A DNA stretch of 8,305 nucleotides from Bacteroidota bacterium (GCA_003455275.1 DMRR01000175.1:1-8305), one strand, 5' to 3'; shown: positions 1 to 6,538, numbered from the stretch's first letter. A program made the numbers and translations. Notes: a model not told the origin generated them from the letters alone.

Positions 1-683
1 GTTTCCAATTTGTTGAGAGCAAAAAAATCAAACGCAGCTTTATGATTAATTTCTTTCGGAACAAATGGAAGAGTCAACAGCGCTTTTTGTTCAGATGCAA
101 AAGCGAAATGATTTTCATTCCTGAAATAATAGAAAGGCTTTACACCAAATCGATCTCGTGAACCGAACAATAAATTTTCTTTCCGGTCATAAATCACAAA
201 CGCCCACATGCCATTAAAATGCTTTACACAATCTGCTCCCCACTTTTCATAAGAGTGAAGAATAACTTCAATGTCCGTTTTAGTTCTGAATATGAATCCG
301 TGTTGCTTTAACTCTTCACGAAGCTCAATGTAGTTATAGATTTCTCCATTGTATGTAATCCAATATCGTGTGTCTTCTGAACACATTGGCTGATGACCGG
401 CAGGAGAAAGATCTATGATTGACAACCGCCGGTGTCCAAGCTGAACAGGAAAAATTTCATTCACACTTTGAACATCAGCTGTGGGAGAGTAGCGGAAATT
501 ATTTTGTCGAGAAGACAACGGAGTATCATCACTGAACGCGCAAACAAATTTTTCAGGTGAAGCAAGCAGGTAACCTTCACCATCCGGTCCGCGATGACGA
601 ATACAATCTGTCATCTTCTTTAGGTGAAGAAGGGAGTTAGTTTCCTGAGAAGTAAAATTTATGATTCCGGCAATGCCGCACAT
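1..683 (-). CDS. asnB: Asparagine synthetase (glutamine-hydrolysing), N-terminal part, cut by window edge
   Basis: The first 227 residues are visible and the gene continues beyond base 1. The protein starts MCGIAG, so after Met removal Cys2 becomes the N-terminal nucleophile of a class II glutamine amidotransferase. Further family motifs follow in order: RHRGPDGEG (about 29-37), GHRRLSIIDLS (83-93), YNGEIYNY (111-118), the FRTKTDIEV segment (132-140) and RDRFGVKPFYY (176-186). This domain releases ammonia from glutamine; the ATP-dependent synthetase domain that amidates aspartate, or another carboxylate, would lie outside the window. About 35 extra residues (roughly 41-78, containing SDDTP) sit between the RGPDGEG and GHRRLS motifs. 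I associate that form with the AsnB-like enzymes found in Bacteroidota surface-polysaccharide clusters, so the true substrate may be a sugar acid (inference). The frame is intact throughout. The start is fixed by the catalytic Cys2. Confidence 0.93.
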   Translation of the reverse strand, partial: MCGIAGIINFTSQETNSLLHLKKMTDCIRHRGPDGEGYLLASPEKFVCAFSDDTPLSSRQNNFRYSPTADVQSVNEIFPVQLGHRRLSIIDLSPAGHQPMCSEDTRYWITYNGEIYNYIELREELKQHGFIFRTKTDIEVILHSYEKWGADCVKHFNGMWAFVIYDRKENLLFGSRDRFGVKPFYYFRNENHFAFASEQKALLTLPFVPKEINHKAAFDFFALNKLE

Positions 684-1089
684 TTGCTAATCTATTGGCG
701 CAAATATGAACCCAAATAATTTCTGATAAAGACAAACAGGAAATTGAAATGACAGTAAATAATTTATTTCAACGATGGAGTTTTCCGATTCATGTACTTC
801 CAATCTTTATCCTTAAAAAAATTTTAGGAATTAAAGTGTATTTATTAAAAGTTAAATAATTTTTTGAGCCAATCTGCGGTAGTTCTGATTTAATATTTTT
901 TAAAAATTGCCATTAACTTTTTTGACAAGAAGAACCTGCTTAATTAAGTAAACTGCTAAGATCCATACCTGGTTAGCTCCAGTTGAATATTGAAATCAGA
1001 TTTAAAATTCCCAAATCATAAATGGCGCTTCTGATTACATTTGCCCCCTCCCGAAATTCTTCGGAATAAAACATTAACAAAATCATTTA
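684..1089. other. Divergent AT-rich intergenic region between asnB and fbaB
   Basis: This 406-bp spacer separates the divergent asnB and fbaB starts and must carry promoters for both. I find no convincing ORF or RNA gene in it. It holds long A/T runs, a weak imperfect hairpin at 811-828 (CCT/AGG closing an A/T stem), and one exact match to the Bacteroidota -7 consensus TAnnTTTG at 1036-1043, facing fbaB. Nothing else in it is interpretable by eye. Confidence 0.6.
1036..1043 (+). promoter_or_regulatory. Possible -7 promoter element for fbaB
   Basis: TACATTTG matches the Bacteroidota sigma-A -7 consensus TAnnTTTG exactly and lies 46 bases before the fbaB ATG, a reasonable leader length. No TTG or TTTG is present at the expected 17-23 bp upstream, so only half of the promoter is supported. 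Confidence 0.35.
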
Positions 1090-2151
1090 ATGGCAACAAT
1101 TGATAAAATCAATACCCTTCTCGGCGACAAAGCCGGTTACCTTTTAGATCATGTTAGCGGATCGATAGACAAAAAAAACATACATGCTCCCGGTCCTGAT
1201 GTAATAGACCGTCTGTGGATGCAAACAGATCGCAGTTCCCAGGTTCTTCGTAATTTGCAAAGTATATATGGCCACGGACGCCTTGCTAATTCCGGATATG
1301 TTTCGATTCTTCCTGTTGATCAGGGAATCGAACACAGCGGCGGCGCATCGTTTGCACCAAACCCAATTTATTTCGACCCTGAAAATATTGTTAAGCTTGC
1401 CATTGAGGGCGGATGTAATGCAGTAGCTACTACCTATGGAGTTCTCGCAAGTGTGTCAAGAAAATATGCTCATAAGATTCCATTTATTGTTAAGATCAAT
1501 CACAATGAATTTCTAACTTATCCCAATAAGTTCGATCAAATAATGTTCGGTACAATAGAAGAGGCATGGAACCTTGGAGCTACAGCCGTAGGTGCAACAA
1601 TTTATTTCGGCTCTGAAGAATCAGCAAGGCAAATTGTAGAAGTGGCTCGTGCATTTGAGTATGCTCACGAATTAGGCATGGCAACTATCCTCTGGTGCTA
1701 CCTGCGCAATGGCTCATTTAAAAAAGATGGAGTAGATTATCACACAAGCGCAGATTTAACAGGGCAGGCCAATCATTTAGGTGTAACAATCAAGGCTGAT
1801 ATCGTGAAGCAAAAACTTCCGACAAATAATGGAGGATACACTGCATTGAATTTTGGAAAGACACATGCAAAAGTTTATCGCGAACTCAGCAGCGATCATC
1901 CTATCGATTTGTGCCGTTACCAGGTTGCAAATTGTTATATGGGAAGAGTTGGATTAATTAACTCAGGCGGAGAATCGAAAGGAGCAAGTGACATGGCAGA
2001 AGCAGTCTACACCGCAATTGTAAATAAGCGCGCCGGCGGAACCGGACTTATAAGCGGACGCAAAGCATTTCAGAAACCAATGAATGAAGGTGTGGATTTG
2101 CTTAATACAATTCAGGATGTTTACCTGGAAAAGAAAATTGATCTCGCTTAG
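1090..2151 (+). CDS. fbaB: Class I fructose-bisphosphate aldolase, FbaB/DhnA type
   Basis: The 353-residue product matches the roughly 350-residue bacterial FbaB family, a cytoplasmic (beta/alpha)8-barrel aldolase that reversibly cleaves fructose-1,6-bisphosphate to dihydroxyacetone phosphate and glyceraldehyde-3-phosphate through a lysine Schiff base, without metal. Visible motifs are PVDQGIEH (75-82) followed by SFAPNP, the typical FbaB entrance segment; KINHNE (135-140); and ADIVK (236-240), where Lys240 is the likely Schiff-base lysine by analogy with the archaeal-type enzymes. NSGGES (291-296) and SGRKAFQ (322-328) are probable phosphate-binding loops. The ATG at 1090 follows an A-rich leader without a Shine-Dalgarno sequence, and MATI is a normal family start. 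The gene lies upstream of accD on the same strand with a 49-bp spacer, so cotranscription is possible, although the two enzymes share no pathway step. The function is secure; the glycolytic versus gluconeogenic role is not determined here. Confidence 0.95.
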   Translation: MATIDKINTLLGDKAGYLLDHVSGSIDKKNIHAPGPDVIDRLWMQTDRSSQVLRNLQSIYGHGRLANSGYVSILPVDQGIEHSGGASFAPNPIYFDPENIVKLAIEGGCNAVATTYGVLASVSRKYAHKIPFIVKINHNEFLTYPNKFDQIMFGTIEEAWNLGATAVGATIYFGSEESARQIVEVARAFEYAHELGMATILWCYLRNGSFKKDGVDYHTSADLTGQANHLGVTIKADIVKQKLPTNNGGYTALNFGKTHAKVYRELSSDHPIDLCRYQVANCYMGRVGLINSGGESKGASDMAEAVYTAIVNKRAGGTGLISGRKAFQKPMNEGVDLLNTIQDVYLEKKIDLA

Positions 2152-2160
2152 TTTTCATTT

Positions 2161-2195
2161 ACTAATCACCAACCACTAACCACAAACCACTTGTA
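2161..2195 (+). repeat. Degenerate 7-bp tandem repeat, five units, in front of accD
   Basis: Five consecutive 7-base units share the consensus ACYAACC (for example ACCAACC and ACTAACC); the last unit is the most diverged. The array starts 9 bases after the fbaB stop and ends 5 bases before the accD ATG, filling nearly the whole spacer. The strand given is that of the flanking genes. No hairpin or Shine-Dalgarno sequence is visible in it. Its function is unknown. Confidence 0.75.
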
Positions 2196-2200
2196 ATTTT

Positions 2201-3058
2201 ATGGCTTGGTTCAAAAGAGATAAACAAGGAATTACAACCTCAACCGAGGAAAAACTCGAAGTACCGGATGGCGTGTGGTGGCAGTGCTCCTCATGTAAAA
2301 AAACAATTCCGACAGGAGACTTGATAGAAAATAAATATGTATGCCCTCAGTGTAATTATCATGCCCGCATTAATTCAAATGAATACTTCAATATAATTTA
2401 TGATGAAGGTTCCGTAAAAAAATTGTTTGAAGACTTAGAGCCAAAAGATTTCCTTGGATTCGTAGACCTTAAACCTTACAAAGACCGTCTGGCAGAAACA
2501 AAGAAGAAAGTAAATGTGAGCGAAGCACTCACTGTGGGTTCAGGAAAAGTGAACGGACACAAACTCGTTACCTGTTGCATGAATTTTAATTTCATCGGAG
2601 GTTCAATGGGCAGTGTGGTTGGAGAAAGAATTTCGCGCGCAATAGATTATTGCATTCAGAAAAAATATCCATTACTGGTAATCAGTAAATCAGGTGGCGC
2701 CCGAATGATGGAAAGTGCTTTCAGTTTAATGCAGATGGCAAAAACTTCAGCCAAACTAACACAACTTGCAAAAGCAAAACTTCCCTACATCAGTTTGATG
2801 ACCGACCCTACCACTGGCGGTGTTACTGCATCTTACGCCATGCTAGGCGACATAAACATTGCTGAACCAAATGCACTGATAGGTTTTGCCGGCCCTCGAG
2901 TTATTAAGGAAACAATAAAGAAAGATTTACCTAAAGGATTTCAGCGCTCTGAGTTTCTGCTTGAGCACGGCTTCCTTGATTTTATTGTTGACCGGAAAGA
3001 TTTGAAGCAGCGCCTCACAGATGTAATTGAGCTGCTCATGCATAAAAACGAAAAATAA
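2201..3058 (+). CDS. accD: Acetyl-CoA carboxylase, carboxyltransferase subunit beta
   Basis: The 285-residue protein is a full-length AccD. With AccA it forms the cytoplasmic carboxyltransferase that moves the carboxyl group from carboxybiotin to acetyl-CoA, giving malonyl-CoA for fatty-acid synthesis. An N-terminal four-cysteine zinc ribbon is intact: Cys29-X2-Cys32-X15-Cys48-X2-Cys51. The crotonase-fold domain follows, with GGSMGSVVGE (133-142), SGGARMMES (164-172), a PTTGGVTASYA segment (203-213) and FAGPRVI (229-235), all expected for CoA binding and the oxyanion hole. The N-terminal MAWFKR is the usual AccD beginning and fixes the start. accA, accB and accC are not in the window, so the complex must be completed from other loci. 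The leader is a 7-bp repeat array, described separately. No terminator is visible between accD and the next gene. Confidence 0.96.
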   Translation: MAWFKRDKQGITTSTEEKLEVPDGVWWQCSSCKKTIPTGDLIENKYVCPQCNYHARINSNEYFNIIYDEGSVKKLFEDLEPKDFLGFVDLKPYKDRLAETKKKVNVSEALTVGSGKVNGHKLVTCCMNFNFIGGSMGSVVGERISRAIDYCIQKKYPLLVISKSGGARMMESAFSLMQMAKTSAKLTQLAKAKLPYISLMTDPTTGGVTASYAMLGDINIAEPNALIGFAGPRVIKETIKKDLPKGFQRSEFLLEHGFLDFIVDRKDLKQRLTDVIELLMHKNEK

Positions 3059-3063
3059 ATAAG

Positions 3064-3128
3064 TGATGGGTGAAGGATGTTAGATGTTGTTAGAATCAAA
3101 ATCTGAAATCAAAAATCTAAAATCTAAA
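3064..3128 (+). repeat. Degenerate 7-bp tandem repeats, two blocks, in front of the peroxiredoxin gene
   Basis: The accD-peroxiredoxin spacer is largely repeat. Block one (3064-3084, with an imperfect tail to 3094) has units of the type TGATGGG, TGAAGGA and TGTTAGA. Block two (3095-3128) has units of consensus ATCTAAA, including two identical copies at 3115-3128, one 6-base unit at its start, and variants such as ATCAAAA. The array ends 8 bases before the peroxiredoxin ATG. The period of seven matches the array before accD although the unit sequences differ. The strand given is that of the flanking genes. Function unknown. Confidence 0.7.
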
Positions 3129-3136
3129 ATGTATTT

Positions 3137-3736
3137 ATGTTATTAGGAAAAAAGGCACCCCACTTCAAAGCAAAAGCAGTTGTGAATGGAAGAGATATAG
3201 TTAAAGATTTTTCTCTCGACCGTTATGAAGGAAAAAAGTATGTCATGTTTTTTTTCTACCCGCTTGATTTTTCTACACTGTGTCCCACAGAGATCATAGC
3301 TTTTCAATACCGGATTGCAGAATTTGAAGAGCGCAATTGTGCAGTGGTGGGCTGTTCAGTTGATTCGCACTATTCGCATCGAGCCTGGTTGCAGACAGAG
3401 CAAAAGCATGGAGGAATTTTGGGAGTTACTTATCCCATGGTTTCAGATTTATCAAAAACCATTTCAAAAAATTATGATGTGCTCTTAGGTCATTATTCAG
3501 TAAATGAAAACGGCGAAGAAATTTTCATTGGTATTCCTGAAGCTTGTAGGGGCTTGTTCATCATCGACAAGAAAGGAATTATCCGATATCTATCTATGAA
3601 TGAAATGGGAATTGGAAGAAGTGTTGATGAAATCCTTCGAATGCTTGACGCCATTATTTATAATGACGAAACCGGAGAAGATTGTCCGATTGACTGGAAG
3701 CCGCAACAGAAAAAACAAGAAGCACAGGCGAGGTAG
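3137..3736 (+). CDS. Typical 2-Cys peroxiredoxin (AhpC/TSA family)
   Basis: This 199-residue cytoplasmic thiol peroxidase reduces hydrogen peroxide and organic peroxides. The active-site motif is YPLDFSTLCPTE, with peroxidatic Cys49 inside the P-x3-S-x2-C signature (Pro42, Ser46) and the supporting Arg138 in RGLFIID. The resolving cysteine is Cys183 in EDCPIDWKP, placed as in the Prx1/AhpC group, so a dimer with intersubunit disulfide is expected. About a dozen extra residues (roughly 119-136) precede RGLFIID compared with animal Prx1; I recognise a comparable insertion in Bacteroidota peroxiredoxins. Additional cysteines are Cys68, Cys73 and Cys137. The C-terminal tail lacks the YF motif that makes eukaryotic enzymes prone to overoxidation, so this one should be robust (inference). 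The reductant is not encoded nearby. The ATG at 3137 is fixed by an in-frame TAA shortly upstream. The stop abuts the convergent aquaporin stop. Confidence 0.94.
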   Translation: MLLGKKAPHFKAKAVVNGRDIVKDFSLDRYEGKKYVMFFFYPLDFSTLCPTEIIAFQYRIAEFEERNCAVVGCSVDSHYSHRAWLQTEQKHGGILGVTYPMVSDLSKTISKNYDVLLGHYSVNENGEEIFIGIPEACRGLFIIDKKGIIRYLSMNEMGIGRSVDEILRMLDAIIYNDETGEDCPIDWKPQQKKQEAQAR

Positions 3737-4378
3737 CTAGCCTGGGTTCGAATCTTCAGCATTCAAAAACTTGTAAGTCATTGCAGCGGCAATTGCTCCA
3801 CTGAAAGGACCAACAATATAGATCCAGAGAAATTGGTATCCGTTTCCTCCAATGTATAAATCAAAAAGCATTGGACCGGTTGCTACCGCAGGGTTGTAAG
3901 CGCCGCCTGAAATTTTTCCTCCTGCAGTTGCTGCAGCCATTATTGTAAAACCAATTGCGAGCCCGAAATAACTATTGCCCGAAGTTTTTTTGGAAACTGC
4001 AACATTCAGAACAACCATAACAAGCGCAAAGGTGAAGGCCGCTTCCACAGCAAGTGCCTTAAGTGTAAGTGCCTGCATATCACCGGGAGGATGAGGATAA
4101 AAATCATCTCCTCTGCCCGCGAGCAGGTAGTAAAAAACAGCTGCCGCCACTGCACCGGCTACTTGTGCAATCATATACATAATCATTTCATTCATTTTCA
4201 TTGCACCATTCATCCATACAGCAAGCGTTACCGCCGGATTGTATTGCGCACCGGAAATATGCCCGCCCATATACACCATCACCATCAGAATGGCGCCAAT
4301 AGCAATTGGATCTCGTGACAATGCAATTACCAGAACCAGAAAAAATGTTCCTATAAATTCAACGAGATAGTTTTTCAT
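3737..4378 (-). CDS. Aquaporin / MIP family channel
   Basis: This 213-residue six-helix membrane protein has the duplicated MIP fold. It carries HISGAQYNPAV (40-50) with the first NPA at 47-49, and KISGGAYNPAV (155-165) with the second NPA at 162-164. Hydrophobic helices lie roughly at 4-21, 25-39, 64-86, 106-127, 136-154 and 182-204, with an N-terminal EFIGTFFLV segment typical of the family. Both pore half-helix motifs are intact. The residue after the second NPA, normally Arg in water-selective channels, is Val165. Ungapped comparison with my memory of E. coli AqpZ puts Ile27, Ala150, Gly159 and Val165 at the aromatic/arginine filter positions. That suggests a wider, more hydrophobic pore than AqpZ, perhaps passing ammonia, urea or other small neutral solutes (inference). 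The protein is shorter than AqpZ (about 231 residues). The gene is convergent with the peroxiredoxin gene and divergent from the methyltransferase gene. Confidence 0.93.
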   Translation of the reverse strand: MKNYLVEFIGTFFLVLVIALSRDPIAIGAILMVMVYMGGHISGAQYNPAVTLAVWMNGAMKMNEMIMYMIAQVAGAVAAAVFYYLLAGRGDDFYPHPPGDMQALTLKALAVEAAFTFALVMVVLNVAVSKKTSGNSYFGLAIGFTIMAAATAGGKISGGAYNPAVATGPMLFDLYIGGNGYQFLWIYIVGPFSGAIAAAMTYKFLNAEDSNPG

Positions 4379-4479
4379 GCAAAAAAAATTTTAGTTAAGA
4401 ATTTGGTTTCATTTGCGAAATGTAAAAAACATTTTCAAAGAAAATCTGGATTATGATACACAACGATCTCAGTTATTTC

Positions 4480-4489
4480 CAGTATACTG
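4480..4489. promoter_or_regulatory. Perfect 10-bp palindrome in the divergent aquaporin/trmN6 spacer
   Basis: CAGTATACTG is a perfect palindrome located 102 bases from the aquaporin start and 86 bases before the methyltransferase ATG. It could be an operator for one or both divergent genes. It is short and occurs once in the spacer, so it may be chance. No full TAnnTTTG element was found in either direction in this 196-bp spacer. Confidence 0.25.
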
Positions 4490-4574
4490 AACTAAGTTTA
4501 ATAAAGATTTAAGCTCGCCAATTCAAATTTATTTTTACAGGCATCAACTCAGAAAACACAATTTGTCTTTTGCA

Positions 4575-5282
4575 ATGTCATCTTTTCAGTTCAGGCAATT
4601 TATTATTCATCAGGATGACGCTCCGCTCAAAGTAACAACTGATGCTTGCTTATTCGGTGCTATAGTAAAATGTAAACAGGCAACCACCGTTCTCGATATT
4701 GGAACCGGAACCGGATTGCTTGCCCTGATGCTTGCTCAAAGAAATTCAGATGCAGAAATCACAGGAATCGAAATCGATAATCACACAGCAGAATTGGCGA
4801 AAAAAAATTTTGAGGGTTCTAAATTTTCTAACCGCTTAAAATTGATTAATGCAGATGCAACTAAATGGTCACATGAATCAAGAGAACACTTTAATTTGAT
4901 TGTTTGCAATCCACCGTTCTTTAGTTCAAGTATGAAGAATAGTGACAAAAGAAAATCAGTCGCTCGCCACAATGATTCTTTAAGTCATTTTCAACTTTCA
5001 TCAATTATATCTAAACATTTAGATCCCGAGGGATATGCATGGATCATGCTTCCCCCGGATGAAATGAAAGAATTTATTAAAGTGATTGATGAAAGAAAAT
5101 TATTTGCAGATCATAAAATATATGTTTCTTCTTCTGAGAAAAAAAAGCCACACCTGGTTATTGCATCGTTTTCAAGAGAACAAAAAAGTTTGCAGGAGAC
5201 AAAAATTTTTATTCATGATTCTTACGAAAACTATTCAAAGGAATTTTCTGAATTGTTATTTCCATTCTACCTGCACTTATAG
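4575..5282 (+). CDS. trmN6: TrmN6-like tRNA(Val) A37 N6-adenine methyltransferase
   Basis: The 235-residue product is a Rossmann-fold SAM-dependent methyltransferase of the YfiC/TrmN6 family, which methylates N6 of A37 in tRNA1(Val) in E. coli. The family start is seen in FQFRQFIIHQ followed by KVTTDACLFGA, like the FxFKQF and KVGTDGVLLG segments of YfiC. SAM motif I is VLDIGTGTG (39-47), with acidic Glu66 at the end of the second strand and Asp94 as a likely adenine contact. The catalytic NPPF motif (112-115) is the signature of exocyclic-amine methyltransferases. I chose the ATG at 4575 over a TTG four codons upstream, because the ATG gives the usual family N-terminus; a start at 4563 cannot be excluded. 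The substrate assignment is by family and has not been shown for Bacteroidota here. The gene stands alone between an aquaporin gene and the exb operon. Confidence 0.88.
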   Translation: MSSFQFRQFIIHQDDAPLKVTTDACLFGAIVKCKQATTVLDIGTGTGLLALMLAQRNSDAEITGIEIDNHTAELAKKNFEGSKFSNRLKLINADATKWSHESREHFNLIVCNPPFFSSSMKNSDKRKSVARHNDSLSHFQLSSIISKHLDPEGYAWIMLPPDEMKEFIKVIDERKLFADHKIYVSSSEKKKPHLVIASFSREQKSLQETKIFIHDSYENYSKEFSELLFPFYLHL

Positions 5283-5312
5283 TTTTTGCCTATAAATGCG
5301 GACAAGACAGAA

Positions 5313-5342
5313 AATTTTTGTGGAACAAGACAAAAATTGTCT
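5313..5342. repeat. Inverted repeat with overlapping alternative hairpin upstream of exbB
   Basis: AATTTTTGT (5313-5321) and ACAAAAATT (5330-5338) form a perfect 9-bp inverted repeat around an 8-base centre. A second, mutually exclusive hairpin pairs AGACAA (5328-5333) with TTGTCT (5337-5342). The right arm also belongs to an imperfect direct repeat (5302-5316 and 5325-5338, both beginning ACAAGACA). No T-run follows, so this does not look like a standard terminator for the methyltransferase gene. Its overlap with the -33 box of the exbB promoter makes an operator role possible. Confidence 0.5.
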
Positions 5343-5364
5343 CTTATCGTTCAGAATATTTTTG
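5337..5364 (+). promoter_or_regulatory. Bacteroidota-type promoter for exbB-exbD-tonB
   Basis: A TTG at 5337-5339 and an exact TAnnTTTG match (TATTTTTG, 5357-5364) are separated by 17 bases, fitting the known Bacteroidota sigma-A arrangement of TTG, 17-23 bases, TAnnTTTG. The predicted transcript would start near 5371, giving a leader of about 47 bases before the exbB ATG. This is the best promoter match in the window. Its -33 box lies inside the right arm of the inverted repeat described above. Confidence 0.6.
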
Positions 5365-5417
5365 AGCAAATACTAATACAGTAATTAAATCGTTTCATAC
5401 ACATCACCTGAGAAAAC

Positions 5418-6134
5418 ATGAGTTTACTACTTCAGATTAATATGAGTGCTGATTCGCTTAGCGATACCACTGCTGCAATTGCTTCTACGCTTACACCTGC
5501 CGGCCAGACACAAGAACCACTTTCATTTCTTACTTTAATAATGAAGGGCGGATGGATTATGATTCCGATCGGAATATTATCGGTTCTGGCGCTATATTTT
5601 TCTATTGAAAGATTTCTTACGATCAGAAAAGCATCGCGCGTGGATTCAAATTTCATGAACATCATAAAAGATTTTTTGATTTCAGGAAAAATGGAAGCAG
5701 CCATTGCTCATTGCAAGAACACCAATACACCCATTGCAAGATTGTTATTGAAAGGAATAAAACGGGTGGGAAAACCAATTAAAGAGATTGAAAGTGCGGT
5801 AGAGAACGAAGGCAAACTAGAAATTTATCGTCTTGAAAAAAATATGAACTGGCTCGGCATTATTGCAGGAATCGCTCCCATGATGGGTTTCGTAGGAACG
5901 ATAATGGGTGTGATTACAATCTTTTACGACATTTCAATTTCTAAAAACATAAGCATAGATGTTATAGCCAGCGGATTGTATGTGAAGATGATTACATCTG
6001 CCGCTGGTCTTATCGTTGGAATTTTTGCTCACATCATGTTCCATCTTTTGAACTCCATGATTGATCGCGTGAGTTATCAGATTGAAAGCAACGCTGTAGA
6101 TTTTATTGACCTCATTCAAGAGCCAACCGCATAA
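5418..6134 (+). CDS. exbB: ExbB/TolQ/MotA-family proton channel subunit
   Basis: The 238-residue inner-membrane protein belongs to the MotA/TolQ/ExbB proton-channel family, which with ExbD uses the proton-motive force to drive TonB. A short N-terminal segment ends at about residue 38. TM1 spans about 45-63 (GGWIMIPIGIL, then the SIERF cap), a cytoplasmic region follows at about 66-143, TM2 lies at about 145-170 with the hallmark APMMGFVGTIMG (153-164), and TM3 at about 190-212 with TSAAGLIVGI (193-202). Thr161 and Thr193 occupy the positions of the conserved pore threonines of E. coli ExbB (assigned by motif). The ATG at 5418 gives an MSLLLQI beginning that resembles other Bacteroidota ExbB proteins; an internal ATG eight codons on is less likely. 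The stop overlaps the exbD start by one base (TAATG), indicating translational coupling. TolQ cannot be strictly excluded, but the downstream tonB favours ExbB. Confidence 0.92.
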   Translation: MSLLLQINMSADSLSDTTAAIASTLTPAGQTQEPLSFLTLIMKGGWIMIPIGILSVLALYFSIERFLTIRKASRVDSNFMNIIKDFLISGKMEAAIAHCKNTNTPIARLLLKGIKRVGKPIKEIESAVENEGKLEIYRLEKNMNWLGIIAGIAPMMGFVGTIMGVITIFYDISISKNISIDVIASGLYVKMITSAAGLIVGIFAHIMFHLLNSMIDRVSYQIESNAVDFIDLIQEPTA

Positions 6135-6535
6135 TGAGATTCAGAAGCAGAAGAAGCCGCCTTAGCAGTGAAGTAAGCACTTCAGCCATGAACGATATCA
6201 TGTTCATGCTGCTTTTATTTTTTCTTATTATCTCTACTATGGTAAATCCTTCAGTGATAAAACTTATTCTTCCTCGCGCTACAGGCGAACAAACTGTGGC
6301 CAAAAAGATGATTACAGTTGCGGTGGATGCTGATAGAAATGTAACTATAGATGATGTTCCAGTATCTATCGAAACACTTGAAGCAAGCATGCAGGAAAAA
6401 ATAAAATCAGTTGTCGATCCATCAGTTGTTCTAAAAGTAGATGCATCACTCAGCGTTCAGGACTTCGTGGATATACTTGACATTGGCGCAAAACTCAAAG
6501 TGCGAATGGTGCTCGCCGTTCAAAATAAATCTTAA
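6134..6535 (+). CDS. exbD: ExbD/TolR-family biopolymer transport protein
   Basis: This 133-residue protein has a short basic cytoplasmic N-terminus (RFRSRRSR), one transmembrane helix at about 21-38 and a periplasmic domain, the standard ExbD plan. The conserved membrane aspartate that carries the proton is Asp21 in MNDIMFMLLLFFLI, matching the DxxFxLLxFF family signature. The LILPRA segment (44-49) after the helix corresponds to the conserved short beta motif before the periplasmic domain. The length is near the usual 130-145 residues. Translation starts on the ATG that overlaps the exbB stop codon, and the stop lies 3 bases before tonB, so all three are one operon. The product works as a dimer within the ExbB pentamer to couple proton flow to TonB. 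Confidence 0.93.
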   Translation: MRFRSRRSRLSSEVSTSAMNDIMFMLLLFFLIISTMVNPSVIKLILPRATGEQTVAKKMITVAVDADRNVTIDDVPVSIETLEASMQEKIKSVVDPSVVLKVDASLSVQDFVDILDIGAKLKVRMVLAVQNKS

Positions 6536-6538
6536 CAC

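Noticed and set aside
701..735. Minus-strand promoter for asnB
   Set aside because: CATATTTG differs from TAnnTTTG at the first base and the nearest TTG is 24 bases away, outside the accepted spacing; too weak to annotate.
811..828. Hairpin in the asnB-fbaB spacer as a terminator
   Set aside because: The stem is mostly A/T with a bulge, no gene ends nearby, and no T-run follows.
2161..3128. CRISPR array
   Set aside because: The repeats are 7 bp long, contiguous and without spacers, and no cas genes are present.
3129..3146. Five-codon upstream ORF overlapping the peroxiredoxin start
   Set aside because: The ATG at 3129 falls at the end of the A/T repeat and is out of frame; it most likely arises by chance and nothing supports its use.
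4091..4318. Plus-strand 75-codon ORF inside the aquaporin gene
   Set aside because: It is His/Ile-rich, a by-product of hydrophobic codons on the opposite strand, fully inside a well-supported gene.
4563..4574. TTG start for the TrmN6-like gene
   Set aside because: An ATG four codons later gives the usual family N-terminus; no ribosome-binding signal favours the TTG.
5432..5704. Minus-strand 90-codon ORF inside exbB
   Set aside because: It is a shadow of exbB on the other strand with no recognisable domain.
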